Made by a program: the position numbers and the translations under genes. A DNA stretch of 64,000 bases from Nephrocerus scutellatus (lineage: Eukaryota; Arthropoda; Insecta; Diptera; Pipunculidae). The notes below the pieces were generated by a model. The model did not search any database, was not told where the DNA came from, and saw only the letters and a program-made list of their open reading frames with translations. Positions 1 to 11,945 of this stretch are shown here, piece after piece. Within the stretch, counting starts at the first letter, position 1. Each line of letters begins with the position of its first letter. The stretch spans positions 39,320,760-39,384,759 of the forward strand of contig OX352761.1 of assembly GCA_947095585.1 (NCBI GenBank), given 5' to 3'.

Positions 1-2940
1 AAGCGAGTTGCAAAAGCAGAGCACTTTTTGCCAATATTTTTGCTATTGTTCAGCGTTTTTTAAGCAAACTATTTTTCTCTGATTCAGAGCTGAAATTAAG
101 CAAAATGTGCGGACTAAATTAAAATTTTCAAACATTCTGAAATTTAGCCAAATCGATTTGCAAAATCAAAGCTGATTTTGCTGTTTTTTTTTTGCTATTT
201 ATATTCAATGTTTTTGAGTAAATTATTTTGCTCTGATTCAGAGCGGAAATTAGGCAACACGTTCAGACTAAATAAAAATTTTCAAACATTCTGAATTTTA
301 GCAAAAGCGAGTTGCAAAATCAGTGCATTTTTTGCCAATATTTTTGCTATTTTTCAGCGTTTTTTAAGCAAACTATTTTGCTCTGATTCAGAGTTGAAAT
401 TAGGCAACACGTTCAGACTAAATAAAAATTTTCAAACATTCTGAATTTTAGCAAAAGCGATTTGCAAAATCAGAGCATTTTTTGCCAATATTTTTGCTAT
501 TTTTCAGCGTTTTTTAAGCAAACTATTTTGCTCTGATTCAGAGTTGAAATTAGGCAACACGTTCAGACTAAATAAAAATTTTCAAACATTCTGAATTTTA
601 GCAAAAGCGATTTGCAAAATCAGAGCATTTTTTGCCAATATTTTTGCTATTTTTCAGCGTTTTTTAAGCAAACTATTTTGCTCTGATTCAGAGTTGAAAT
701 TAGGCAACACGTTCAGACTAAATAAAAATTTTCAAACATTCTGAATTTTAGCAAAAGCGATTTGCAAAATCAGAGCATTTTTTGCCAATATTTTTGCTAT
801 TTTTCAGCGTTTTTTAAGCAAACTAATTTGCTCTGATTCAGAGTTGAAATTAGGCAACACGTTCAGACTAAATAAAAATTTTCAAACATTCTGAATTTTA
901 GCAAAAGCGAGTTGCAAAATCAGAGCACTTTTTGCCAATATTTTTGCTATTTTTCAGCGTTTTTTAAGCAGATTCAGAGCTCAAATTAGGCAACACGTTC
1001 AGACTAAATAAAAATTTTCAAACATTCTGAATTTTAGCAAAAGCGAGTTGCAAAATCAGAGCACTTTTTGCCAATATTTTTGAGTAAATTATTTTGCTCT
1101 GATCCAGAGCTGAAATTAGGCAACACGTTCAGACTTATTTGAAATTTGCAAACATTCTGAAATGTAGAAAATCGCGTTGCAAAATCAGAGATAATTTTGC
1201 CAATATTTTTGCTATTTATATTCAGCGTTTTTAAGCAAACTATTTTGCTCTGATTCAGAGCGGAAATTAGGCAACACGTTCAGACTAAATAAAAATTTTC
1301 AAACATTCTGAATTTTATCAAAAGCGAGTTGCAAAAGCAGAGCACTTTTTGCCAATATTTTTGCTATTGTTCAGCGTTTTTTAAGCAAACTATTTTGCTC
1401 TGATTCAGAGCTGAAATTAAGCAAAATGTGCGGACTAAATTAAAATTTTCAAACATTCTGAAATTTAGCAAAAGCGAGTTGCAAAATCAGTGCATTTTTT
1501 GCCAATATTTTTGCTATTTTTCAGCGTTTTTAAGCAAACTATTTTGCTCTGATTCAGAGCTGAAATTAGGCAACACGTTCAGACTAAATAAAAATTTTCA
1601 AACATTCTGAATTTTAGCAAAAGCGAGTTGCAAAATCAGTGCATTTTTTGCCAATATTTTTGCTATTTTTCAGCGTTTTTTAAGCAAACTATTTTGCTCT
1701 GATTCAGAGCTGAAATTAGGCAACACGTTCAGACTAAATAAAAATTTTCAAACATTCTGAATTTTAGCAAAAGCGAGTTGCAAAATCAGAGCACTTTTTG
1801 CCAATATTTTTGGTTTTTTTCAGCGTTTTTTAAGCAGATTCAGAGCTCAAATTAGGCAACACGTTCAGACTAAATAAAAATTTTCAAACATTCTGAATTT
1901 TAGCAAAAGCGAGTTGCAAAATCAGAGCACTTTTTGCCAATATTTTTGCTATTTTTCAGCGTTTTTTAAGCAAACTATTTTGAAATTTAGCCAAATCGAT
2001 TTGCAAAATCAAAGCTGATTTTGCTGTTTTATTTTGCTATTTATATGCAATGTTTTTGAGTAAATTATTTTGCTCTGATCCAGAGCTGAAATTAGGCAAC
2101 ACGTTCAGACTTATTTGAAATTTGCAAACATTCTGAAATGTATCAAATCTCGTTGCAAAATCAGAGATAATTTTGCCAGTATTTTTGCTATTTATATGCA
2201 TCGTTTTTAAGCAAACTATTTTGCTCTGATTCAGAGCGGAAATTAGGCAACACGTTCAGACTAAATAAAAATTTTCAAACATTCTGAATTTTATCAAAAG
2301 CGAGTTGCAAAAGCAGAGCACTTTTTGCCAATATTTTTGCTATTGTTCAGCGTTTTTTAAGCAAACTATTTTGCTCTGATTCAGAGCTGAAATTAAGCAA
2401 AATGTGCGGACTAAATTAAAATTTTCAAACATTCTGAAATTTAGCCAAATCGATTTGCAAAATCAAAGCTGATTTTGCTGTTTTTTTTTTTGCTATTTAT
2501 ATTCAATGTTTTTGAGTAAATTATTTTGCTCTGATTCAGAGCGGAAATTAGGCAACACGTTCAGACTAAATAAAAATTTTCAAACATTCTGAATTTTAGC
2601 AAAAGCGAGTTGCAAAATCAGAGCACTTTTTGCCAATATTGTTGCTATTTTTCAGCGTTTTTTAAGCAAACTATTTTGCTCTGATTCAGAGCTGAAATTA
2701 AGCAAAATGTGCGGACTAAATTAAAATTTTTAAACATTCTGAAATTTAGCCAAATCGATTTGCAAAATCAAAGCTGATTTTGCTGTTTTTTTGCTATTTA
2801 TATGCAATGTTTTTGAGTAAATTATTTTCCTCTGAATCAAAGCTGAAATTAAGCAAAACGTTCAGACTTATTTGAAATTTGCAAACATTCTGAAATCTAG
2901 CAAATCGAGTTGCAAAATCAGATATAATTTTGCCAATATT
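1..2940 (+). repeat. Sat150 satellite array, forward orientation
   Basis: Tandem array of an AT-rich monomer of 150 bp; the word gagttgaaattaggcaac recurs at 391, 541, 691 and 841, giving the period exactly. Each monomer carries the dyad GCTCTGATTCAGAGC, a 'gcaaaagcgagttgcaaaatc' type box (variants gagttg/gatttg) and 'cacgttcagactaaat'. The stretch 390-960 is homogeneous; outside it diverged monomers and a second type with 'aaatcgatttgcaaaatc' appear (about 150, 1985, 2450, 2750). Some monomers lack about 35 bp (near 970 and 1836). The array runs off the left edge of the window and ends by junction with a LINE relic near 2940. The short open frame at 1428-1610 is an artefact of this repeat. 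Confidence 0.95.
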
Positions 2941-2944
2941 TTTT

Positions 2945-3415
2945 CGTGAAATCCTTATTGACCAGCAGTATGGTGTTCGTAGGCAGCGTTCTACAGGTGA
3001 CCTGATGGCTTATCTAACTGAAAGGTGGAACCAGTCTATTCATAAATTTGGTGAAAGTAAAGTTGTAAAGTTTTGTCGAAAATGAATGCTTATGGATTTA
3101 ATAACACCCTCCTCAAAGGGACTAGTAACTACCTTTCTGAATGTTGGAATGACCACATATTTGCAATCGCCAAAAAAGCTGCGAGATGCCAGCAAGATGT
3201 ACTTCACTCCTTCAGATCTGGCTACTATTTACAAATTCGCCCTAAACTTAAATAGAACTGTATTGTCTGGAACAATGGAAGTTTTCCTGCGTCTCACTGT
3301 TGTATCGCTTTTTCCACAAGCGGTACTCAAAAGAAATATCCAAATTCATCCCTCCCATTCTCTCTAGACATCTCATCCTTTCCTCTCCCTAAGTTCCCTT
3401 TAGCGTGTTTACATT
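2945..3415 (+). pseudogene. Jockey-like LINE reverse transcriptase relic
   Basis: Translation from about 2945 reads as part of a non-LTR reverse transcriptase: QYGVRRQRSTGDLMAYLTER followed by a segment ending in GESKVV, which corresponds to the 'QYGFR..RSTGDLL..VT' block just before the first catalytic Asp in jockey-type elements. A later frame (3187-3260) reads KMYFTPSDLATIYKFAL, similar to the C-terminal 'RYFTPANLLTLYK' region. The catalytic YADD block is absent, so most of the RT has been deleted, and frameshifts and stops divide the rest. Related 3' fragments occur at 23386-23860 and 29395-29790. The relic separates two Sat150 arrays that point in opposite directions. Clade assignment is by resemblance only. 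Confidence 0.7.
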
Positions 3416-3749
3416 ATAAAAAAAAATATATATGAACATTGTAATAGAGAAATAATTTTAGAACCGTCATTTCAACTTGTTGCGTTTTATGACAGATTTT
3501 ATAAAAATTTCATGTATACATTTTTCTTTAAAATATCGGTTATAAAAATCCTACTTGTAAACTCACACCTTCACTATTTCCTTTGACGTAAATAAAAGTG
3601 ATTTACCAAATTATAATATAAACTGGATAATAAATAATAAATAAAAAAATCTTAAATCTTATCATATAATTTGCTAATCATCAAAATTTCAAATGGTCTG
3701 TTATTAGCGATGGGTCTATTCCAAAGTTCAATCTTTTTTAAATTATCTT
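3416..3749. other. AT-rich unassigned spacer
   Basis: About 330 bp of AT-rich sequence between the LINE relic and the minisatellite element. It may contain the LINE 3' untranslated region, but no tail, TSD or open frame supports a call. Confidence 0.5.
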
Positions 3750-4459
3750 TATTAACTTCACTTGCTCGTGTGTTTGTTTGTTTTTCGTTTGTTGGTTTGT
3801 TTGTTTGTCGTGGAATTTTGCGATCAATTTTTAACCCACTTCCCAAAGACCAATTTCATTGAAACTTTGCACACACGCATATCTCCGATGACAACAATTT
3901 CTATTCAAATTTTGGCGCATCGGGCCCCGGGGTTGGGGGGCTCCCATACAAATATTTATTACAAAAGGGATGGAATATTTGACAAGTAATCGGGCTTCGG
4001 ATTCCAATTTATCCGATTTTCTTCAAATTTTATATACACTTTTTGTAAAAATTTTGGGGACCCAGGGGTCGTGACACCCTGACTGAACCTGATTTTCTTA
4101 AAATTTTACACACATGTGTATCTCCAATGTACAAAACTTTTTGTACAATTTTTGGAGTGGCGGGGCCCTGCGGCCGATATACATTTTTTAAAAATTAGCC
4201 CGCTTTTCTTCAAATTTTCAACACACGTGTATCTCCAATGTCAACACTTCCTATTAAAATTTGGAAGTGATCTCGCCCCAAGGTAAGGGTCTCCCACACA
4301 CATTTTATACACCCGCTGATATTTTTGTAAACATTTTGAAGTAAAGGGGCTCCAATATTATTTTTTCCCAAATTAACCCGGTTCAAACTTTGCACACATG
4401 TGTATCTCCTTTTTAGAGAAAATGAAAAATTTAAATTTTTATGGGTTGTTTTTTTTTCA
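3750..4459 (+). mobile_element. GC-block minisatellite element, copy 1
   Basis: Begins 'tattaacttcacttgc' and ends near 'gggttgttttttttt', the same ends as copy 2 at 24638-25088. Between them lie about four diverged units of roughly 130-150 bp, each made of an AT half ('gattttcttcaaattttaacaca', then 'tgtgtatctccaatg') and a GC half ('ggggccc' and similar). The 'acacatgtgtatctcc' box is self-complementary at its core (acacatgtgt). No coding capacity. Fixed ends with a variable number of internal tandem units suggest a non-autonomous mobile element carrying a minisatellite, as in some Helitron-like and MITE families. The class is not determined because no TIR or TSD could be fixed. Confidence 0.65.
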
Positions 4460-5342
4460 AAATTTATTTTAACTTAACTTGACCCCTCGACTTCTTTGAG
4501 ATACTTTTTAACCACCTTTCAAGCAACCTAGAGAGATAATTGTTTTGAGCAGCTCAGTGTCATTGGGCTTTTCAGAGATCCCGGTTTTGACGCATGTGGC
4601 ACGAGTGATATGTGAAAAAGACATTTTGTCAACTTTTATAGGACTTTTTTTAACAAACTTCCACAAATGCCAGAGAGTTGAAATTTTGTGAGTAGCTAGT
4701 TAGGTTCCGCGTGTGAGCACATGTAATCAGTCTCCTCTGGCACGTGTGATTCGTGCATCAGTAGTTTTTTCGACTTCTCTGAAGTCATTTTTATCCAACT
4801 ATAGAGTTAAAGTTTTGTGCGCGTCTGAAACGTGTGGCGCGAGTGCCGGTGTATACATAGACATTTGTACCAGAAAAACGATTTGTTTTTACATTTACCT
4901 GTTTTGTTTTGTTTTTTATTTGACATGAAAATCTGTCACCGATTGCCCGTTTGGCTGTTCCATTTCCCAAAAAAAAGATCTATATATTTCGGCAGATTTA
5001 TACCTTTTTTATTACTACCAACAACCTGGTTTTTGCTTGGCACGTGGCTTGATTTTTTTTACGTTGCGAAAATTAACATATTTTGTAAATATATTTGAAA
5101 ACAAATCTTAAATATATTTTAAAAAAATGCAAACAAACCCAAATCAATTTTTGTGTTCTATTTGCTGAGACAACGACAGATGTCACACTGCAAATGAAAC
5201 GCAACATTTATTTATTTCAAGATGGCTGGTACTTAACAAATTTAAGAAATGAGGAACAATGAGATAGCTAGTTAAAAATTAATCTACATAGTTGTACTAT
5301 TTGGACACACGCGAAAAAATTTCAATGTTGTGTTGCATATTA
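4460..5342. other. Unassigned intergenic-like sequence
   Basis: No recognisable gene or repeat unit. Two loosely similar stretches (about 4495-4640 and 4650-4860) both contain 'cacgtgtgat'/'gcatgtggcacgagtgat' type words and 'gacatttgt', suggesting an old degenerate duplication. Short open frames here (for example 4832-5098) have no recognisable similarity. Confidence 0.4.
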
Positions 5343-6790
5343 ATGGCAAAAATATTGGCAAAAAATGCTCTGATTTTGCAACTCGCTTTTGCTAAAATTC
5401 AGAATGTTTGAAAATTTTTATTTAGTCTGAACGTGTTGCCTAATTTCAGCTCTGAATCAGAGCAAAATAGTTTGCTTAAAAAACGCTGAAAAATAGCAAA
5501 AATATTGGCAAAAAATGCTCTGATTTTGCAACTAGCTGTTGCTAAAATTCAGAATGTTTGAAAATTTTTATTTAGTGTGAACGTTTTGCTTTATTTCAGC
5601 TCTGAATCAGAGCAAAATAATTTACTCAAAAACATTGCATATAAATAGCAAAAAAAACAGCAATATCAGCTTTGATTTTGCAAATCGATTTGGCTAATTT
5701 TGAATGTTTGAAAATTTTAATTTATTCCGCACATTTTGCTTAATTTCAGCTCTGAATCAGAGCAAAATAGTTTGCTTAAAAAACGCTGAAAAATAGCAAA
5801 AATATTGGCAAAAATGCTCTGATTTTGCAACTAGCTTTTGCTAAAATTCAGAATGTTTGAAAATTTTTATTTAGTCTGAACGTGTTGCCTAATTTCAGCT
5901 CTGAATCAGAGCAAAATAATTTACTCAAAAACATTGCATATAAATAGCAAAATCAGCTTTGATTTTGCAAATCGATTTGGCTAATTTTGAATGTTTGAAA
6001 ATTTTAATTTATTCCGCACATTTTGCTTAATTTCAGCCCTGAATCAGAGCAAAATAGTTTGCTTAAAAAACGATGAAAAATAGCAAAAATATTGGCAAAA
6101 AATGCTCTGATTTTGCAACTGGCTTTTGCTAAAATTCAGAATGTTTGAAAATTTTTATTTAGTCTGAACGTGTTGCCTAATTTCAGCTCTGAATCAGAGC
6201 AAAATAATTTACTCAAAAACATTGCATATAAATAGCAAAAAAAACAGCAAAATCAGCTTTGATTTTGCAAATCGATTTGGCTAATTTTGAATGTTTGAAA
6301 ATTTTAATTTATTCCGCACATTTTGCTTAATTTCAGCTCTGAATCAGAGCAAAATAGTTTGCTTAAAAAACGCTGAAAAATAGCAAAAATATTGGCAAAA
6401 ATGCTCTGATTTTGCAACTAGCTTTTGCTAAAATTCAGAATGTTTGAAAATTTTTATTTAGTCTGAACGTGTTGCCTAATTTCAGCTCTGAATCAGAGCA
6501 AAATAATTTACTCAAAAACATTGCATATAAATAGCAAAATCAGCTTTGATTTTGCAAATCGATTTGGCTAATTTTGAATGTTTGAAAATTTTAATTTATT
6601 CCGCACATTTTGCTTAATTTCAGCTCTGAATCAGAGCAAAATAGTTTGCTTAAAAAACGCTGAAAAATAGCAAAAATATTGGCAAAAAATGCTCTGATTT
6701 TGCAACTGGCTTTTGTCAAAATTCAGAATGTTTGAAAATTTTAATTTAGTCTGAACGTTTTGCTTAATTTTAGCTCTGCTTCAGAGCAAA
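5343..6790 (-). repeat. Sat150 satellite array, inverted, alternating A/B monomers
   Basis: Reverse complement of the 1-2940 satellite: 'ggcaaaaaatgctctg', 'agtctgaacgtgttgcc' and 'ctctgaatcagagc' recur. After two A monomers at the left edge, two monomer types alternate: A starts near 5798, 6085, 6387 and 6670; B near 5649, 5946, 6235 and 6533. This gives a dimeric higher-order period of about 290-300 bp. B monomers carry 'gcatataaatagcaaa' and 'caaatcgatttggctaat'. Monomers vary by short indels, and some B copies lack an 'aaaaaaaacag' stretch. Confidence 0.93.
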
Positions 6791-7560
6791 ACTGTTTTGG
6801 GCAGCAAGAATTGCTAATAATTAATATAGACCGATTTTAGCATTGGTTGTATACATATATAAAAAACTAGCAATGATTTAAAATACCAGAAAACCGAATG
6901 AATTTGTGCGGGAGATAGAAAAAATTGTAAAATAGTGAAGAGAAGGGGAAGGGAAAAGGGTGGAAATAATACAACAATAAAAATTAACCACATCAACCAA
7001 CAACAACAACAAAAATAACCAGAAAAAAATACAAAAATTAAATAAATTAAAAATTTAATTTTTTTTTTGTTGTTCTTATTTTTCGAAAAATTTAGCAAAA
7101 TTTTCTCTGATTATTAGAAATTGTTTAGCAAAATTTTCTCTGATTTCTCGAAAAATGTAAGCAAACTTTTCTCTGACTTTTCCATGATTCAGCGATTACG
7201 CAAAATATAGCGATAGCAAACTAATTTGCTTAGTTGCAAATTTGCTGCTTTTACGAAGCTGATCAGAAGGGTTTATATCTCCAATATGTTCTGAATTTCT
7301 TCTGTTTTGCAAAAAAAAAGAGATGATTTTTCGAAAAGTAAGCAAACCTTTTTCTGATTATTTTAGCAAATTTTGCGCTGACTTTTCGAAATATGAAAGC
7401 AAAGTTTTCTCTGATTTTTCTCTGACACAGTGATTAAGCAAAATACGGTGTTAGCAAACAAGTTTGCTTAGTTGCTAATTTATTGTATTTAAGAAACTGA
7501 TTAGAATGGTTTCTATCTCCACTATCTTCTGAATTTCTTCTGTTTTGCTAAAAAAAAGAG
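6790..7560. repeat. Mosaic border between Sat150 and Sat277
   Basis: Transitional sequence. 6800-7080 is AT-rich and unique-looking, with a short (caa)n tract near 7001-7015. From about 7080 the words 'ttagcaaaattttctctgat' and 'agcaaactaatttgcttag' appear in diverged Sat277 monomers (about 7190-7460). Part of this border (7025-7221 and 7460-7597) is present again inside the array at about 15280-15610. The 6814-7098 minus-strand open frame is low-complexity and not a gene. Confidence 0.7.
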
Positions 7561-8157
7561 TACTCATGATTTTTGAAAAATTTAAGCAAATTTTTCTGTG
7601 ATTCAGCAATTACGCAAAATACAGCGTTAGCAAACTAATTTGCTTAGTTGCAAATTTATTGCTCCTAAGAAGCTGATCAGAAGGTTTTCGACCTCCACTT
7701 TCTTCTGAATACCTACTGTTTTGCTAAAAAATAGTCTTAATGATTTCTCAAAAAAAAATTAGCAAAATTTTCTCTGTTTTTTCGAAAAAATTTAAGCAAA
7801 GTTTTCTCTGATTTTTCGAAAAAAATTTAGCAAACTTTTCTTTGATTTTTTGAAAAATCTTAGCAAATTTTTCTCTGATTCAGCAATTACGCAAAATACA
7901 GCGTTAGCAAACTAAATTGCTTAGTTGCAAATTTATTGCTCCTAAGAAGCTGATCAGAAGGTTTTCGAGCTCCACTTTCTTCTGAATACCTACTGTTAAA
8001 AAATAGTCTTAATGATTTCTAAAAAAAAATTAGCAAAATTTTCTCTGTTTTTTCGAAAAAATTTAAGCAAAGTTTTCTCTGATTTTTAGCAAACTTTTCT
8101 TTGATTTTTTGAAAAATCTTAGCAAATTTTTCTCTGATTCAGCAATTACGCAAAATA

Positions 8158-10090
8158 CAGCGTTAGCAAACTAATTTGCTTAGTTGCAAATTTATTGCTC
8201 CTAAGAAGCTGATCAGAAGGTTTTCGACCTCCACTTTCTTCTGAATACCTACTGTTTTGCTAAACAATAGTCTTAATGATTTCTCAAAAAAAATTAGCAA
8301 AATTTTCTCTGTTTTTTCGAAAAAATTTAAGCAAAGTTTTCTCTGATTTTTCGAAAAAAAATTTAGCAAAATTTTCTTTGATTTTTTGAAAAATCTTAGC
8401 AAATTTTTCTCTGATTCAGCAATTACGCAAAATACAGCGTTAGCAAACAAATTTGCTTAGTTGCAAATTTATTGCTCCTAAGAAGCTGATCAGAAGGTTT
8501 TCGACCTCCACTTTCTTCTGAATACCTACTTTTTTGCTAAAAATAGTCTTAATGATTTCTTAAAAAAAAAATTAGCAAAATTTTCTCTGTTTTTTCGAAA
8601 AAATTTAAGCAAAGTTTTCTCTGATTTTTCGAAAAAAATTTAGCAAACTTTTCTTTGATTTTTTGAAAAATCTTAGCAAATTTTTCTCTGATTCAGCAAT
8701 TACGCAAAATACAGCGTTAGCAAACTAATTTGCTTAGTTGCAAATTTATTGCTCCTAAGAAGCTGATCAGAAGGTTTTCGACCTCCACTTTCTTCTGAAT
8801 ACCTACTGTTTTGCTAAAAAATAGTCTTAATGATTTCTCAAAAAAAAATTAGCAAAATTTTCTCTGTTTTTTCGAAAAAATTTAAGCAAAGTTTTCTCTG
8901 ATTTTTCGAAAAAAATTTAGCAAACTTTTCTTTGATTTTTTGAAAAATCTTAGCAAATTTTTTCTGTTTCAACAATTACGCAAAATACAGCGTTAGCAAA
9001 CTAATTTGCTTAGTTGCAAATTTATTGCTCCTAAGAAGCTGATCAGAAGGTTTTTGACCTCCACTTTCTTCTGAATACCTACTGTTTTGCTAAAAAATAG
9101 TCTTAATGATTTCTCAAAAAAAATTAGCAAAATTTTCTCTGTTTTTTCGAAAAAATTTAAGCAAAGTTTTCTCTGATTTTTCGAAAAAAAATTTAGCAAA
9201 ATTTTCTTTGATTTTTTGAAAAATCTTAGCAAATTTTTCTCTGATTCAGCAATTACGCAAAATACAGCGTTAGCAAACTAATTTGCTTAGTTGCAAATTT
9301 ATTGCTCCTAAGAAGCTGATCAGAAGGTTTTCGACCTCCACTTTCTTCTGAATACCTACTGTTTTGCTAAAAAATAGTCTTAATGATTTCTCAAAAAAAA
9401 ATTAGCAAAATTTTCTCTGTTTTTTCGAAAAAATTTAAGCAAAGTTTTCTCTGATTTTTCGAAAAAAATTTAGCAAACTTTTCTTTGATTTTTTGAAAAA
9501 TCTTAGCAAATTTTTTCTGTTTCAGCAATTACTCAAAATACAGCGTTAGCAAACTAATTTGCTTAGTTGCAAATTTATTGCTCCTAAGAAGCTGATCAGA
9601 AGGTTTTTGACCTCCACTTTCTTCTGAATACCTACTGTTTTGCTAAAAAATAGTCTTAATGATTTCTCAAAAAAAATTAGCAAAATTTTCTCTGTTTTTT
9701 CGAAAAAATTTAAGCAAAGTTTTCTCTGATTTTTCGAAAAAAAATTTAGCAAAATTTTCTTTGATTTTTTGAAAAATCTTAGCAAATTTTTCTCTGATTC
9801 AGCAATTACGCAAAATACAGAGTTAGCAAACTAATTTGCTTAGTTGCAAATTTATTGCTCCTAAGAAGCTGATCAGAAGGTTTTCGACCTCCACTTTCTT
9901 CTGAATACCTACTGTTTTGCTAAAAAATAGTCTTAATGATTTCTCAAAAAAAAATTAGCAAAATTTTCTCTGTTTTTTCGAAAAAATTTAAGCAAAGTTT
10001 TCTCTGATTTTTCGAAAAAAATTTAGCAAACTTTTCTTTGATTTTTTGAAAAATCTTAGCAAATTTTTCTCTGATTCAGCAATTACGCAA
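8158..10090 (+). repeat. 553-bp dimeric higher-order repeat in Sat277
   Basis: Two monomer variants alternate here: one ends 'tttttctctgattcagcaa', the other 'ttttttctgtttcaacaa' or 'ttctgtttcagcaa'. The 8988-9540 block and the following block from 9541 are nearly identical at an offset of 553 bp (276+277), which identifies a dimer unit. Confidence 0.75.
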
Positions 10091-11945
10091 AATACAGCGT
10101 TAGCAAACTAATTTGCTTAGTTGCAAATTTATTGCTCCTAAGAAGCTGATCAGAAGGTTTTCGAGCTCCACTTTCTTCTGAATACCTACTGTTAAAAAAT
10201 AGTCTTAATGATTTCTCAAAAAAAATTAGCAAAATTTTCTCTGTTTTTTCGAAAAAATTTAAGCAAAGTTTTCTCTGATTTTTCGAAAAAAATTTAGCAA
10301 ACTTTTCTTTGATTTTTTGAAAAATCTTAGCAAATTTTTCTCTGATTCAGCAATTACGCAAAATACAGCGTTAGCAAACTAATTTGCTTAGTTGCAAATT
10401 TATTGCTCCTAAGAAGCTGATCAGAAGGTTTTCGACCTCCACTTTCTTCTGAATACCTACTGTTTTGCTAAAAAATAGTCTTAATGATTTCTCAAAAAAA
10501 AATTAGCAAAATTTTCTCTGTTTTTTCGGAAATTTTAGCAAAGTTTTCTCTGATTTTTCGAAAAAAATTTAGCAAACTTTCCTTTGATTTTTTGAAAAAT
10601 CTTAGCAAATTTTTTCTGTTTCAGCAATTACGCAAAATACAGCGTTAGCAAACTAATTTGCTTAGTTGCAAATTTATTGCTCCTAAGAAGCTGATCAGAA
10701 GGTTTTCGACCTCCACTTTCTTCTGAATACCTACTGTTTTGCTAAAAAATAGTCTTAATGATTTCTCAAAAAAATTAGCAAAATTTTCTCTGTTTTTTCG
10801 AAAAAATTTAAGCAAAGTTTTCTCTGATTTTTCGAAAAAAAATTTAGCAAAATTGTCTTTGATTTTTTGAAAAATCTTAGCAAATTTTTCTCTGATTCAG
10901 CAATTACGCAAAATACAGCGTTAGCAAACTAATTTGCTTAGTTTCAAATTTATTGCTCCTAAGAAGCTGATCAGAAGGTTTTCGACCTCCACTTTCTTCT
11001 GAATACCTACTGTTTTGCTAAAAAATAGTCTTAATGATTTCTCAAAAAAAAATTAGCAAAATTTTCTCTGTTTTTTCGAAAAAATTTAAGCAAAGTTTTC
11101 TCTGATTTTTCGAAAAAATTTAGCAAACTTTTCATTGATTTTTTGAAAAATCTTAGCAAATTTTTCTCTGATTCAGCAATTACGCAAAATACACCGTTAG
11201 CAAACTAATTTGCTTAGTTGCAAATTTATTGCTCCTAAGAAGCTGATCAGAAGGTTTTCGACCTCCACTTTCTTCTGAATACCTACTGTTTTGCTAAAAA
11301 ATAGTCTTAAAGTTTTCAAAAAAAAATTAGCAAAATTTTCTCTGTTTTTTCGAAAAAATTTAAGCAAAGTTTTCTCTGATTTTTCGAAAAAAATTTAGCA
11401 AACTTTTCTTTGATTTTTTGAAAAATCTTAGCAAATTTTTTCTGTTTCAGCAATTACGCAAAATACAGCGTTAGCAAACTAATTTGCTTAGTTGCAAATT
11501 TATTGCTCCTAAGAAGCTGATCAGAAGGTTTTCGACCTCCACTTTCTTCTGAACACCTACTGTTTTGCTAAAAAATAGTCTTAATGATTTCTCAAAAAAA
11601 ATTAGCAAAATTTTCTCTGTTTTTTCGAAAAAATTTAGCAAAGTTTTCTCTGATTTTTCGAAAAAAATTTAGCAAACTTTTCTTTGATTTTTTGAAAAAT
11701 CTTAGCAAATTTTTCTCTGATTCAGCAATTACGCAAAATACAGCGTTAGCAAACTAATTTGCTTAGTTGCAAATTTATTGCTCCTAAGAAGCTGATCAGA
11801 AGGTTTTCGGCCTGCACTTTCTTCTGAATACCTACTGTTAAAAAATAGTCTTAATGATTTCTCAAAAAAAATTAGCAAAATTTTCTCTGTTTTTTCGAAA
11901 AAATTTAAGCAAACTAATTAGCTTAGTTGCAAATTTATTGCTCCC

